A DNA stretch of 64,000 nt from Pseudomonas sp. 7SR1 (GTDB lineage: Bacteria > Pseudomonadota > Gammaproteobacteria > Pseudomonadales > Pseudomonadaceae), in contig NZ_LT707064.1 of the NCBI RefSeq assembly GCF_900156465.1, forward strand, positions 3,132,501-3,196,500, given 5' to 3'. Shown in pieces: positions 41,824-51,417 of the stretch. The notes under the pieces are model-generated. The model saw only the letters and a list, made by a program, of their open reading frames with translations, searched no databases and was not told where the DNA came from. The position numbers were made by a program, and so were the translations under genes. The number at the start of each line of letters is the position of its first letter. Positions within the stretch are counted from its first letter, which is position 1.

Positions 41824-41921
41824 AAATAACTCCAGACAGCAATGGGCGCGAGTTTACCCCATCGACAGCCTGCATTGCAGATCCAATCCCGTTGCTCAGG
41901 GCCTCGCGTCCCCGGTATCGA

Positions 41922-43025
41922 TCAGGCCGAAGGCGTGACCTGCCGATTCAGCTGCGCCAGTATCAATGACTTGTCTTGAGCTCTGGAGGGCGCAGGCATT
42001 TGCTGCGGCCATTGTTCCAATTGGCCGAAGGACTTCTTTCGGCGTTCGGGTTCCAGGCGATTGATCTCTCGCGATGCCGAGTCCCACCAATGATGTCGGC
42101 AAAGGTTGAAGTAGGGATTCTGCGGCGCCTCGCTGCCATACAGCAGGTCACGACCGATTCTATAAAAGGCGCCGCGTTGATTGCGCAACTGCCATTTTAT
42201 CTTCAGGCGTCTCCAGATAGGCGGGAGTGGTCGGCTTCGCGGTACGTCGCGGCTGCGTTCTATCAATTGCGCATCGAACGTTTCCCCATGCTGCGCGAAG
42301 AAGTGCGCATGCATGGTGTGGAAAAACTGCTTATGCCCAAAATAGTGATAGACGTGTCTGTCGGTTTTCCTGATGGTCTGGTTGCGCAGCGTGAATGAGA
42401 TCGCGATCTGCTCTATGGTGTGGATGTCAAAGCCACCTTCGGTCCATTCATCGATCCGCTCGATGGCCTGCTCCAGCAACGACGCGTCGTTATCGTTAAC
42501 GCCGCACAGCCCGCTGTTATAGAGCTTGAAGCCGTTCCCCCGACTGACGCCGTGGGCACGCAGGCAGTTACCCAGGCGGAGGTAGGTCTCGCGTTCGCAC
42601 ACCTGGTCCCAGTGATATTCAAAGCTGTCCATCAGGTTCTGTCCTGGCTGGATCTGTTGGAATAATGACCCCGGGTGGGCGAGGAACAGTGTGTCGGTGT
42701 CGACGAACAGGGTCTTGTGCGCCAGCTTCAACCCTGCGGCGATTGCACAGGCCTTGCGTCTGTGAATGTAGCCATTGTTGCCTTGCCATTCGCTCAGCAA
42801 CTGTGGCGTCAGGGCAAGGGTCTCGACGGGCCAGCCAAGGTAGTCCTCGGGCCTGTCGGTCAGGATTCTGATATGCGGCATCGTCGATGACTGACCATGG
42901 CTCAGGGCTGTCAGGATGCTGAACTTGGCTTCGTGCCGGTACACCTGCTTGTCGCCATAAATCAGGTACAGCAGTTGGTGACGGACTTTCTTGACGGGTG
43001 TTCCTTGGAAATCAATGACCTGCAT
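41922..43025 (-). CDS. Glycosyltransferase-like protein (GT-A fold, 367 aa)
   Basis: 367-aa cytosolic protein. The N-terminal half resembles nucleotide-diphospho-sugar transferases: a beta-strand start (HQLLYLIYGD), a substrate region (GYIHRRKACAIAAGL) and a DxD motif within TLFVDTDTLFLAHPG (near 110). The C-terminal 130 residues are basic and aromatic (RRLKIKWQLRNQRGAFYRIG), possibly for membrane or acceptor binding. It sits between apeB and rluA, which are neighbours in P. aeruginosa, so it looks like an insertion. The acceptor is unknown. Its stop is followed by the apeB promoter region; rluA ends 44 bp upstream on the same strand. Confidence 0.75.
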   Translation of the reverse strand: MQVIDFQGTPVKKVRHQLLYLIYGDKQVYRHEAKFSILTALSHGQSSTMPHIRILTDRPEDYLGWPVETLALTPQLLSEWQGNNGYIHRRKACAIAAGLKLAHKTLFVDTDTLFLAHPGSLFQQIQPGQNLMDSFEYHWDQVCERETYLRLGNCLRAHGVSRGNGFKLYNSGLCGVNDNDASLLEQAIERIDEWTEGGFDIHTIEQIAISFTLRNQTIRKTDRHVYHYFGHKQFFHTMHAHFFAQHGETFDAQLIERSRDVPRSRPLPPIWRRLKIKWQLRNQRGAFYRIGRDLLYGSEAPQNPYFNLCRHHWWDSASREINRLEPERRKKSFGQLEQWPQQMPAPSRAQDKSLILAQLNRQVTPSA

Positions 43026-43069
43026 TCAGGGGCTTCTCGGTTGAAAACTCATGTCTCGGCCAGGGACGA

Positions 43070-43705
43070 TCAGAAGGGCGCCGGGCACTCGAAACGCAGG
43101 CGTTCGCCACTTTGCGGATGAGTGAAACTCAGCATGCTGGCATGCAGGCAGAGGCGGGGCCAGGCAGCCAGGGCCTGAGGGTGGGCATAGAGCCCGTCGC
43201 CCAGCAGCGGATGGCCGATGCAGAGCATGTGTACGCGCAACTGGTGCGAGCGCCCGGTGATCGGCGTCAGTTCGACCCGGCACCAGTCACCGCAACGTTC
43301 CAGCACTCGCCAGAAGGTCAGGGCGTGCTTGCCGTGCTCATGGTCCACCACGTGACGTGGCTTGGTCGGTGGGTCATAGCGCAAGGGCAGGTCGATGCTG
43401 CCGCTGTCCAGTGCTGGCTGGCCCCAGCACAGCGCCGTGTAGGCCTTCTCGGTTTCACGGTCATGGAACTGCCGGGACAACTCGCGATGAGTGTCGGGAT
43501 CGCGGGCCAGCAGAATGATGCCGGAGGTCTCCCAGTCCAGCCGGTGTACGATCCGGGCTTCCGGATAACCGTTTTCCTGCAGGCGGGTGATCAGGCAGTC
43601 CTTGTTGTCATCGGCCCGGCCGGGGACCGACAGCAACAGGGTCGGCTTGTCGACCACCAGGATAGCGGCGTCCTGATGAATGATACGGATGTTGGACAGG
43701 GGCAT
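43070..43705 (-). CDS. rluA: RluA-family pseudouridine synthase
   Basis: 211-aa enzyme that isomerises uridine to pseudouridine; RluA acts on 23S rRNA position 746 and tRNA position 32. The catalytic Asp is in HRLDWETSGI (near 62), the Arg/Leu motif in PITGRSHQLRVHM (near 152), and the start MPLSNIRIIHQDAAILVVDK is typical. Length agrees with RluA (about 215), without an S4 domain. ATG 43705 is the conserved start; the longer open frame upstream runs through the REP element and is not coding. Position next to minE matches P. aeruginosa. Confidence 0.93.
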   Translation of the reverse strand: MPLSNIRIIHQDAAILVVDKPTLLLSVPGRADDNKDCLITRLQENGYPEARIVHRLDWETSGIILLARDPDTHRELSRQFHDRETEKAYTALCWGQPALDSGSIDLPLRYDPPTKPRHVVDHEHGKHALTFWRVLERCGDWCRVELTPITGRSHQLRVHMLCIGHPLLGDGLYAHPQALAAWPRLCLHASMLSFTHPQSGERLRFECPAPF

Positions 43706-43754
43706 TGAAAACAGTCTCGGTACAAACGCCAACGGCGGCTCGGACCCGGCCCTT

Positions 43755-43840
43755 GAGGGAGCTGCTTGCTCGCGAAAGCGGTTTTGAAAGCACATCGATG
43801 CTGGATGTGCTGCCGTCTTCGCGAGCAAGCTCGCTCCCAC
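43755..43840. repeat. REP doublet (first family)
   Basis: Opposed GAGGGAGCTGCTTGCTCGCGA ... TCGCGAGCAAGCTCGCTCCCAC units between minE and rluA. Confidence 0.8.
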
Positions 43841-43883
43841 AAAGGCAGTGGGGTCCGAGCCGCCGTGGCTCCCGCAGGATCGA

Positions 43884-44138
43884 TCAGCGATCCGGCAGGG
43901 TGATATTGAGTTCCAGAATCGAGCAGCTGCCCTGGCTTTCCAGTGCGACATGCACGTCATCGTTGCCGATATTGACGTACTTGCGGATCACTTCGACCAG
44001 TTCCTTCTGCAGGGAAGGCAGGTAGTCCGGGGTGCTGCGTTGGCCGCGTTCGTGCGCCACGATGATCTGTAGACGCTCTTTCGCGACCGAGGCGGTACTG
44101 GGCTTTTTGTTGGCACGAAAGAAGTCAAAAAGGTTCAT
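43884..44138 (-). CDS. minE: Cell division topological specificity factor MinE
   Basis: 84-aa protein that drives pole-to-pole oscillation of MinD by stimulating its ATPase. N-terminal membrane-targeting and MinD-contact part [14 protein letters not shown], then [17 protein letters not shown], and the C-terminal dimer domain from about residue 35. Its ATG overlaps the minD stop by one base (TAATG) with a GGAGGTAGG ribosome binding site, so it is translationally coupled. Confidence 0.96.
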   Translation of the reverse strand: MNLFDFFRANKKPSTASVAKERLQIIVAHERGQRSTPDYLPSLQKELVEVIRKYVNIGNDDVHVALESQGSCSILELNITLPDR

Positions 44139-44950
44139 TACCTACCTCCAAACAGGCGCTCGAAGAATCCCTTCTTCTCGACGTTGAGGAACCGGTGTTC
44201 CAGGTCTTTGCCCAGCAGGCGGTCAACGGTATCGCTGTAGGCCTGGCCGGCGTCGCTCTGGTCGTCGAGGATCACCGGGACGCCCTGGTTGGATGCCTTG
44301 AGCACCGCCTGGGATTCAGGGATCACGCCGAGCAGCCGCACGGCGAGGATTTCCTTGACGTCTTCGACGCCGAGCATTTCGCCCTTCTCGACACGCTCCG
44401 GGTGGTAGCGGGTGATCAGCAGGTGTTCCTTGATAGGCTCCTCGCCTTTCTCGGCGCGACGGGACTTGCTCGCCAACAGGCCCAGCATGCGGTCGGAGTC
44501 ACGCACCGAGGAGACTTCCGGGTTGGTCACGACGATCGCTTCGTCAGCGAAGTACATGGCCAGGTGGGCACCTTTTTCGATACCGGCCGGCGAGTCGCAG
44601 ACGACGAATTCGAACTGCTCCTTGAGCTCCATCAGGACTTTTTCCACGCCTTCCTGGGTCAGCGCGTCCTTGTCACGGGTCTGGCTGGCGGCCAGCACGT
44701 AGAGGTTCTCAAGGCGCTTGTCCTTGATCAGGGCCTGTTGCAGGTTCGCTTCACCGTTGACCACGTTGACGAAGTCATAGACCACGCGGCGCTCGCAACC
44801 CATGATCAGGTCCAGGTTTCGCAGGCCGACGTCGAAGTCGACGATGACTGTCTTGTGGCCGCGCAGAGCGAGGCCGGTACCGATAGCGGCGCTGGTGGTG
44901 GTCTTACCCACACCACCCTTGCCGGATGTAACCACGAGAATCTTGGCCAA
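44138..44950 (-). CDS. minD: Septum site-determining ATPase MinD
   Basis: 270-aa ParA/Mrp-type ATPase. Deviant Walker [11 protein letters not shown] (residues 10-19), switch region [14 protein letters not shown], and a C-terminal amphipathic membrane helix ([11 protein letters not shown]). With MinC it inhibits FtsZ assembly away from midcell. The start codon is TTG (44950-44948), preceded by AGGGGTG; no in-frame ATG gives the conserved [11 protein letters not shown]-terminus. Second gene of minCDE, 201 bp after minC. Confidence 0.96.
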   Translation of the reverse strand: MAKILVVTSGKGGVGKTTTSAAIGTGLALRGHKTVIVDFDVGLRNLDLIMGCERRVVYDFVNVVNGEANLQQALIKDKRLENLYVLAASQTRDKDALTQEGVEKVLMELKEQFEFVVCDSPAGIEKGAHLAMYFADEAIVVTNPEVSSVRDSDRMLGLLASKSRRAEKGEEPIKEHLLITRYHPERVEKGEMLGVEDVKEILAVRLLGVIPESQAVLKASNQGVPVILDDQSDAGQAYSDTVDRLLGKDLEHRFLNVEKKGFFERLFGGR

Positions 44951-45151
44951 GGTGTTTCACCCCTAAGGAAAAAGGACTTTGTCAGCCCCTGAAAAACATC
45001 TCTAGAGAACGGCGGCAATTGGACAGGCTTGGCTGGAACAGGGTGCAGGGCCGAGTCTACCTCCGGTAAACACTGCCTGGTCCTGTTTCCTACGTCGTTT
45101 CAGCCGTTTTCGCTACGTTTCAGAGATGCTTGGAAAATGCGGCAGTATCCG

Positions 45152-45889
45152 TCAAAGCCGAATGATGTTCAACACGTCGCCCGACAGGCTGACCTGGACG
45201 CCGGCCCCCCATAGCGGATCGCGGCGCAGATCCTCGGAAACCTTGTACTGTCCGGCGATAGAGAGCAGTTCAGCGCTCAATTGCTGACAGAAGATCCTGG
45301 CTTTCGTATCGCCCTTGACGCCGGCCAGCGCTCGGCCGCGCATCGGGCCGTATACATGGATGTTGCCATCGGCCAGAAGTTCCGCTCCCGGGCTGACCGA
45401 GGACACCACCACCAGATCGCCACCCTGGGCATAGATCTGCTGGCCACCACGTACTGGCGAGGTGATCACGCGGGTCGGCTTGACGGTGGGCTCCGGCGGT
45501 TTTTCCGGCTTTTTCGTCGATTCGGCCGGGCCTGGTTCCAGCAGCCGTTCCCGGGCACCGGATGGTGGCAGCACGGGAATGTCCACGGCGATTGCCGCGG
45601 CGATGTCCTCGATGCGGCTGGCACGGATCGCCAGGGTGCGCAGGCCGTGCTGGCGACAGACGCGCATCAGGCCGGGCAGGTCCACCGCACCTTCGCCAGG
45701 AGGCAACTTGTCCAGGGCCAGCACCAGTGGAGCGTTGCTGAAGAAGTTCGGGGCTTGCGCGACTTTCGCCGTGAGCTGTCGGTCGAGGCCCTCCAGGTCG
45801 TTGCGGGCCAGCTCCAGCACCGTAATGGCGAGCATGCTGCCCTTCAGCTGGAACACGGGATCTTGGTCTAGCGGTTCGGTTTGGCTCAT
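45152..45889 (-). CDS. minC: Septum site-determining protein MinC
   Basis: 245-aa division inhibitor. N-terminal FtsZ-interacting domain (about 8-105, [20 protein letters not shown]), a Pro/Glu/Lys-rich linker ([10 protein letters not shown], near 130), and the C-terminal beta-helix that binds MinD (about 140-245, [35 protein letters not shown]). ATG 45889 is preferred; an 8-codon-longer frame exists. The promoter lies in the divergent gap with htrB. Confidence 0.95.
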   Translation of the reverse strand: MSQTEPLDQDPVFQLKGSMLAITVLELARNDLEGLDRQLTAKVAQAPNFFSNAPLVLALDKLPPGEGAVDLPGLMRVCRQHGLRTLAIRASRIEDIAAAIAVDIPVLPPSGARERLLEPGPAESTKKPEKPPEPTVKPTRVITSPVRGGQQIYAQGGDLVVVSSVSPGAELLADGNIHVYGPMRGRALAGVKGDTKARIFCQQLSAELLSIAGQYKVSEDLRRDPLWGAGVQVSLSGDVLNIIRL

Positions 45890-46007
45890 GGTCGGCGTAC
45901 AACGGCTTGTCACTAAAAGTGCCGAGACTTATAACGAGATCGTCCGCGAGCCGCAAGCCGGGTCGAACGATGTAGAATGCGCGGCCCATGTCTTTATGGA
46001 AGCTGTA

Positions 46008-46940
46008 ATGGATCGCCCGCGTTTTCAAACCGCTTTTTTTCATCCGCGTTTCTGGTTGCTCTGGTGCGGCCTGGGGCTGTTGTGGCTGGTCGTCCAGCTG
46101 CCTTATCCGTGGCTGCTGCGGGTCGGACGCGCATTGGGGGCGCTGATGTACCGGGCGGCAGGCGACCGGCGGCGCATTGCCCGGCGCAACCTGGAGCTGT
46201 GCTTCCCGGAAAAGTCCGCGGCCGAGCGCAAGCGCCTGCTCAAGGAGAACTTCGCTTCCACCGGCATCGCTTTTTTCGAAATGGCCATGAGCTGGTGGTG
46301 GTCGCGCTCGCGCCTGGCGAAGCTGGCTCATATCGAAGGCCTGGAGCATCTCAAGCAGGCCCAGCGCGAAAACCAGGGCGTGATCCTGATGGCCTTGCAT
46401 TTCACCACGCTGGAAATCGGTGCCGCATTGCTTGGCCAGCAGCACACCATCGACGGCATGTACCGCGAGCACAAGAATCCGCTGTTCGATTATATTCAGC
46501 GCCAGGGTCGTGAACGGCATAACCTCGACTCGCTGGCGGTGGAGCGCGACGATGTGCGTGGCATGCTCAAGCTGCTGCGCGCCGGTCGGGCGATCTGGTA
46601 TGCGCCAGACCAGGACTACGGTGCCAAGCAGAGCATCTTCGTGCCGCTGTTCGGCATCCAGGCGGCGACAGTCACGGCCACCACCAAGTTCGCGCGCCTG
46701 GGCAAGGCGCGGGTCGTGCCGTTCATCCAGGAGCGCCTGGCCGATGGCAGCGGCTATCGCCTGGTGATCCAGGCGCCCCTGGAGGATTTCCCCGGCGAGA
46801 CCGAGGAAGCCGATTGCATTCGTATCAACCAATGGGTGGAGCAATCGGTGCGCGCTTGCCCCGAGCAATACCTGTGGGCCCATCGCCGGTTCAAGAGCCG
46901 CCCGCCGGGTGAGCCGAAGCTGTACGACAAGCGCGGTTGA
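46008..46940 (+). CDS. htrB: Lipid A biosynthesis lauroyl acyltransferase
   Basis: 310-aa inner-membrane acyltransferase of the LpxL/HtrB family that adds a secondary acyl chain to lipid A. One N-terminal membrane helix (LLWCGLGLLWLVVQLP), the catalytic HxxxxE motif in LHFTTLEIG (near 130), and conserved ARRNLELCFPEKS and YAPDQDYG. ATG 46008 follows GGAAG; ATG 45996 four codons upstream is an alternative. A TAGAAT -10 candidate is at 45973-45978 in the divergent gap with minC. Possibly cotranscribed with the patatin gene 36 bp downstream. Confidence 0.93.
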   Translation: MDRPRFQTAFFHPRFWLLWCGLGLLWLVVQLPYPWLLRVGRALGALMYRAAGDRRRIARRNLELCFPEKSAAERKRLLKENFASTGIAFFEMAMSWWWSRSRLAKLAHIEGLEHLKQAQRENQGVILMALHFTTLEIGAALLGQQHTIDGMYREHKNPLFDYIQRQGRERHNLDSLAVERDDVRGMLKLLRAGRAIWYAPDQDYGAKQSIFVPLFGIQAATVTATTKFARLGKARVVPFIQERLADGSGYRLVIQAPLEDFPGETEEADCIRINQWVEQSVRACPEQYLWAHRRFKSRPPGEPKLYDKRG

Positions 46941-46976
46941 ACCTGTAGTCCACATTCATGAGCACGGAGCGTTGCG

Positions 46977-48137
46977 ATGACCCCAGCTGAACCGGTGACA
47001 GGTTTGATTCTTTCCGGCGGCGGGGCTCGGGCGGCGTATCAGGTAGGTGTATTGGCGGCAATTGCCGAGTTGTTGCCAGACGGCGCGCAGAACCCGTTTC
47101 CGGTGATTGTCGGCACCTCGGCCGGAGCGATCAACGCGGTCAGCCTGGCCAGCGGGGCGATGGACTTCAAGGCCGCCATCGAGCGCCTGACCGCGTTCTG
47201 GCAGGCGGTGCGCAGCCATCAGGTCATGCGCAGCGACTGGCGCGGCGTGATCGTCCAGGCGACGCGGTTCATCGCTCACAGTCTGCTGGGCCTGGGTGCC
47301 CGGTTGCCGGTGGCGTTGATCGACAGCTCACCCTTGCGCGAGCTGCTCCAGGCACAATTCCATGCTTCGGGTATCGAGCAGGCCATTGCGCAGCAGCAGT
47401 TGCGTGCCGTGGCGGTGACCGCGTTCGGCTATGAATCCGGCCAGGCCGTGACCTTCTACCAGGGCCGCGGCACCATCGAAGCCTGGTTGCGACATCGTCG
47501 AGTTGGCGTGCCGGCCTTGTTGTCGGTCGAACACCTGCTGGCCAGTTCGTCGATCCCCTTGCTGTTCGCGCCCGTCAAGATCGGCCCGCAATATTTCGGC
47601 GATGGTGCGGTACGCCAGTCGGCGCCCATCAGCCCGGCATTGCACCTGGGGGCGAATCGGGTGCTGGTGATCGGTGTCAGCGGCAACCCCCGTGGCCCCA
47701 GCCCCCGGGAATCGGTGGAGCGCAGCTACACCGGGCAACAACCGACGCTGGCCCAGATCGGTGGGCACATGCTCAACAGTACCTTCATTGACAGCCTGGA
47801 AAGTGACATCGAGTTGCTCCAGCGTCTCAACGGGTTCAGCCATCTGCTGCCCGATAACGTATCGCCCCATGCGTTGGGCGCCGCGCCGGTAGAGGTGCTG
47901 GTGATTTCGCCCAGCCAGCCGATCGACGAAATCGCCGCCCGCCATCGCCAGGAGCTGCCGGCCGCGTTGCGAATGTTCCTGCGCGGGCCGGGCGCGACCA
48001 AGACCAGCGGTGCCGGTGTGCTGAGCTATCTGTTGTTCGAGGCGGGGTATTGCAACGAGCTGATCGAGCTGGGACGCCAGGATGCACTGGCGCAGCGCGA
48101 GGCGTTGACCCGGTTCCTGGGGCTGGCCCAGGGATGA
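46977..48137 (+). CDS. Patatin-like phospholipase
   Basis: 386-aa serine hydrolase. The patatin features are all present: oxyanion glycine loop SGGGARAAYQVGVL (residues 13-26), nucleophile elbow GTSAGA (Ser near 47), and the dyad Asp in the DGAVRQSAP motif (near 205). No signal peptide, so it is cytosolic or peripheral on the inner membrane. It probably hydrolyses phospholipids or acyl esters; as it directly follows an acyltransferase gene it may share its operon. ATG 46977 has GGAG 10-11 nt upstream. A REP pair follows. Confidence 0.9.
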   Translation: MTPAEPVTGLILSGGGARAAYQVGVLAAIAELLPDGAQNPFPVIVGTSAGAINAVSLASGAMDFKAAIERLTAFWQAVRSHQVMRSDWRGVIVQATRFIAHSLLGLGARLPVALIDSSPLRELLQAQFHASGIEQAIAQQQLRAVAVTAFGYESGQAVTFYQGRGTIEAWLRHRRVGVPALLSVEHLLASSSIPLLFAPVKIGPQYFGDGAVRQSAPISPALHLGANRVLVIGVSGNPRGPSPRESVERSYTGQQPTLAQIGGHMLNSTFIDSLESDIELLQRLNGFSHLLPDNVSPHALGAAPVEVLVISPSQPIDEIAARHRQELPAALRMFLRGPGATKTSGAGVLSYLLFEAGYCNELIELGRQDALAQREALTRFLGLAQG

Positions 48138-48153
48138 CTCCATGCCGAGCCCC

Positions 48154-48243
48154 TGTGTGAGCGGGCTCGCTCGCGAATGCGTTGGATCGGCTTGCACCGA
48201 TGTTGAATGCTCAGCCGCCCTTGCGAGCAAGCCCGTTCCCACA
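48154..48243. repeat. REP doublet (first family)
   Basis: Opposed GTGTGAGCGGGCTCGCTCGCGA ... TTGCGAGCAAGCCCGTTCCCAC units between the convergent patatin and Tsx-like genes. Confidence 0.8.
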
Positions 48244-48292
48244 GGGGGGCGTGGCGAGCTCCAGGGGCGGGATCGACCTGTACCGAGTCGGA

Positions 48293-49078
48293 TCAGAAGT
48301 GGTACTTGAGCAGGAAGCTGGTGGTGCTCTGGTTGGTCTTGAATGCTTCGCTGTCTTCGATGGCGTACTTGTTCTTCCAGTAATCGTACTCCACGCCCAC
48401 ATACAACTGCTTGGCCCCCAGTTTCAGCGCTTTGCCCAGGTCGTACTTGATCTGCGGGACGATGTGCAGGTTGGCGTGGTAGGTGCCCTTGGCGTTGGTG
48501 TCGTTATCCACCACCCAGTCGATGAAACCGTCGATCAGGATATCGGATGAACCCACCGGGAGGGTGTAGGCCCAGACTGGCGTGATCTGCCAGACATCGT
48601 CGCCGGGGCGGGAGCCTTCGGTCTGGCGGTTATAGAAATTCAACTGGAAATAATCGAAGCCGGGGACCGCCAGGTCGAAGCCCGGGCCGATCAGGTAGGA
48701 CTCGTTGTCGCCTTCACCGAACTCATAGGTCATGGCCAGCAGCACGTCCTTGATCGGCCCCACTGCCAGCTTCTGGTCGAAGAGCTTGCCGAACGACAGG
48801 CGCGGACTGAACTCGCCGTAGTAGGTATTCGGGCCGGACTGGCTGTCGTCCTGGCCGTTGTAGAAGATCCGGTCGAGGAAGAAGAAGTTGTCCCCGTATT
48901 TCCAGGCATCGGCGTGTTCGAAGGTCACGGTCTGCTGGATACGCGGGTTGATCTGGAAATCCTTGCCGTAGAGGTAGGTCAGGCTGTTGTTCTGCCACTG
49001 GAACAGATCGTCGGCCATCGCCTGGCTGCCGGCCAGCAGGGATCCCGCGACAATCAGGCTGGTGCACGTACGTTTCAT
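48293..49078 (-). CDS. Tsx/OmpK-type nucleoside-specific outer membrane channel
   Basis: 261-aa outer-membrane beta-barrel. Signal peptide residues 1-21 (AGSQAMA), mature start DDLFQWQNNSLTYLYGKDF, which is characteristic of the Tsx/OmpK family, and a terminal Phe (LLKYHF). Tsx channels pass nucleosides and related bases. Placement downstream of the urate-degradation genes on the same strand suggests entry of purine compounds. ATG 49078 follows GGGAGC; the open frame continues far upstream, but that part is not protein-like. A 438-bp gap with a hairpin separates it from puuD, so it may also have its own promoter. Confidence 0.88.
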   Translation of the reverse strand: MKRTCTSLIVAGSLLAGSQAMADDLFQWQNNSLTYLYGKDFQINPRIQQTVTFEHADAWKYGDNFFFLDRIFYNGQDDSQSGPNTYYGEFSPRLSFGKLFDQKLAVGPIKDVLLAMTYEFGEGDNESYLIGPGFDLAVPGFDYFQLNFYNRQTEGSRPGDDVWQITPVWAYTLPVGSSDILIDGFIDWVVDNDTNAKGTYHANLHIVPQIKYDLGKALKLGAKQLYVGVEYDYWKNKYAIEDSEAFKTNQSTTSFLLKYHF

Positions 49079-49516
49079 TCGGTTTGCTCCCAAGGTTGGT
49101 GATTTTTTTGAAGTCAGCGCTCTGGTGTGGCGCCTTTTGCCACGGATAAACATCCGTTCGGTCAGCTTTCTGTTCGTGGCAGGGGCTGACAGGATTGAGC
49201 CGAAGCCGGCAAGGGCCATCGGCAGGATCAGGCGTTGGAAATTATTGGAGTGGGCCGGATTCGAGCGGCCGCGCAGGATACGGACTTGCCCCGAGGGGCT
49301 CAAGTACCCTGCGACGGTGAGTCTGCCGCGCTTCCGAGGCGTAACGGCGAGTCTGGGTCATCTTGCGTTCCTCTAGTTCTTATTGTTTGAGGCGCAGCAG
49401 CCCCTGACGGGCCACCGGCGGTATGTGCCGGTGCCTGTCAGTGGCATGACGGGGGCTGGGGGCTGCGGGGTTGATCGATGGACGAACGTTGGCGTCGGCC
49501 AATCAACCCACAGGCC
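49079..49516. other. Gap between puuD and the Tsx-like gene
   Basis: No convincing gene. The main feature is a long imperfect hairpin (49405-49440): TGACGGGCCACCGGC and GCCGGTGCCTGTCA around a 7-nt loop, lacking a T-run on either strand. The half nearer to the Tsx gene presumably carries its promoter. Confidence 0.45.
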
Positions 49517-50818
49517 TTAGTTGGTTCGCGCGCCCTGGCTGATCCACGCGCCGATCAGGTCGCGTTCCTGTTGGGTCATCTGGGTGATGTTGCCCAGGGG
49601 CATGATCTGGGTGGTCACGGCCTGGGCCTGGATACGCGCGGCCTGTTGCTGGATCTGTTGCGGCGTATCGAACATCACCCCGCCCGGTGCGGCGCTGAAG
49701 AGCGGGCTGGTGGGTTTGGCCGAGTGGCAGACCGAGCAGCGTTCCTGGATCACGCTGTGGACCTTCTCGAACGAGGGCCCCTGGGCGTTGCTTGCCTGGG
49801 CGGGTTGGGCGGCCGGTGCCGCTGGCGCCGCTTGCGGCTTGGCCCCACCTCCGGCTGCGGTTTCGGGCAAGGGTTGATATTCGATGGCCGCGGGTGCCTT
49901 GGTCACTTCCGGTGCGGTGGGAGGGGCCTTGGGGCCTGTGACATAGGCCAGGCAAATCATGGCCAGGGCACCGACCGGCAGCGTCCAGGCGAACCGGTTG
50001 CTGTCGTGGCGGGTGTTGAAATAGTGACGCACCAGCACCGCGGCTACCGCGATCCCGGCCAGGATCAGCCAGTTGTATGGACTGCCGTAGGTGCTCGGGA
50101 AGTGGTTGCTGATCATGATGAACAGCACCGGCAGCGTGAAGTAGTTGTTATGGCGCGAGCGCAGCAAACCCTTGGCCGGCAGGGCCGGGTCGGGGGTGCG
50201 GTTCTCGGCGATGGCGGCCACCAGGGCGCGTTGCGCCGGCATGATGATACGGAAGACGTTGCCGACCATGATCGTGCCGATGACGGCCCCGACATGCAGG
50301 TAGGCGCCGCGTCCGCTGAACACCTTGCTGAAGCCGTAGGCCGCGGCGATCAGCAGCACGAACAGGATCAGGCCGAGCAGGGTGGGGTATTTGCCCAGGG
50401 CCGAGTCGCAGAGGAAGGAATAGACGAACCAGCCGACGAGCAACGAGCCGAGTCCCAGGGCGACGCCTTCGGGCCCGCTCAAGCCGCTGCCGGGAGCCAG
50501 CAGGTAGACGGTCGGGTTCCAGTAGAACACCAGGCACAGCAGCACGATGCCCGACATCCAGGTGAAGTAGGCTTCCCACTTGAACCAGTGCAGATTCTCC
50601 GGCATGGACGGTGGCGCGAGCTTGTATTTTTCCAGGTGGTAGATACCGCCACCGTGGATGGCCCACAGGTCGCCGGCCAGGCCGCTCCTGGGGTTGACGC
50701 GATTGAGGTTGTTTTCCAGCCAGACGAAGTAGAACGACGCGCCGATCCAGGCCACGCCAGTGATCATGTGAACCCAGCGCACGCTCAGGTTCAGCCATTC
50801 CAGCATATGTGCTTCCAC
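49517..50818 (-). CDS. puuD: Membrane urate hydroxylase PuuD with cytochrome c domain
   Basis: 433-aa inner-membrane enzyme that oxidises urate to 5-hydroxyisourate and passes electrons to the respiratory chain. The N-terminal urate oxidase domain has about eight helices (LSVRWVHMITGVAWIGASFY, HNNYFTLPVLFIMISNHFPS). A Pro/Ala-rich linker (about 285-340) connects to a C-terminal cytochrome c with the CSVCH heme motif (near 357) and an axial Met in IMPLGN. GTG 50818 is the likely start (GAGAGGT about 8 nt upstream); ATG 50806 is an alternative. It is the fifth gene in the series from puuE. The product feeds UraH, encoded divergently. Confidence 0.94.
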   Translation of the reverse strand: MEAHMLEWLNLSVRWVHMITGVAWIGASFYFVWLENNLNRVNPRSGLAGDLWAIHGGGIYHLEKYKLAPPSMPENLHWFKWEAYFTWMSGIVLLCLVFYWNPTVYLLAPGSGLSGPEGVALGLGSLLVGWFVYSFLCDSALGKYPTLLGLILFVLLIAAAYGFSKVFSGRGAYLHVGAVIGTIMVGNVFRIIMPAQRALVAAIAENRTPDPALPAKGLLRSRHNNYFTLPVLFIMISNHFPSTYGSPYNWLILAGIAVAAVLVRHYFNTRHDSNRFAWTLPVGALAMICLAYVTGPKAPPTAPEVTKAPAAIEYQPLPETAAGGGAKPQAAPAAPAAQPAQASNAQGPSFEKVHSVIQERCSVCHSAKPTSPLFSAAPGGVMFDTPQQIQQQAARIQAQAVTTQIMPLGNITQMTQQERDLIGAWISQGARTN

Positions 50819-50869
50819 AGTCGTTACCTCTCGCCCGTCACGCTTGTTCTCGCGTGATCGGACCTTCTC

Positions 50870-51373
50870 TTATTGGTGGGGGGCGAGGATCAGACAATCA
50901 TCCTCTTTGAAGAAATGCTCATCGCAGTTATTGCCTGTGCCACTGCGATCAACCACCAGGAAGTCATCCCGCTTTTCGATCGTCAGCACCGGGTGGTGCC
51001 AGACGCCGCGATGGTAATTGATGCCCTGCCTGCCGTTGGTGACGAAGGCGCGGACCAAGCCTGATACAGGTACATCGCCAAGTGGCGCGACCACGATCAG
51101 AAAGGGGTTGCCGAGCAGCGGAATGAAGGCCTGGCTGCCCAGCGGATGGCGCTCCAGCATGCGTACGGTCAGCGGCATGTCCAGCGCGTCGGCGCGGAAG
51201 ATGCTGATGATCGCCTGATCGTCCGGCGTGGCGGTTTGCACCGTCGCCAGGCGATGGAAGCGAATGGTCGAGCCGTTGTTGATCATGAAGTGATCGCTGC
51301 CGTCGGTTTCGATCACGTCACCGAACGGGGCGAAGGCTTCTTTGGTCAACGGTTCGATCTTGAGTGTGCGCAT
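50870..51373 (-). CDS. allA: Ureidoglycolate lyase
   Basis: 167-aa enzyme that splits ureidoglycolate into glyoxylate and urea, the last step of allantoate breakdown by this route. Cupin-like beta-rich sequence with conserved LTKEAFAPFGDVIETDG at the start and GRQGINYHRGVWHHPVL (near 115-130), as in E. coli AllA (160 aa). ATG 51373 gives the canonical MRTLKIEPLT start; the longer frame passes through the REP element. 51 bp separate it from puuD. Confidence 0.94.
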   Translation of the reverse strand: MRTLKIEPLTKEAFAPFGDVIETDGSDHFMINNGSTIRFHRLATVQTATPDDQAIISIFRADALDMPLTVRMLERHPLGSQAFIPLLGNPFLIVVAPLGDVPVSGLVRAFVTNGRQGINYHRGVWHHPVLTIEKRDDFLVVDRSGTGNNCDEHFFKEDDCLILAPHQ

Positions 51374-51417
51374 GCTGGTCTTCTTGTCTTGAATTCTGTG
51401 TTGTTTGTCGTGTCGCC

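Noticed and set aside
45270..46955. 561-codon minus-strand frame across minC and htrB
   Set aside because: Spans two well-identified genes on different frames and the divergent promoter.
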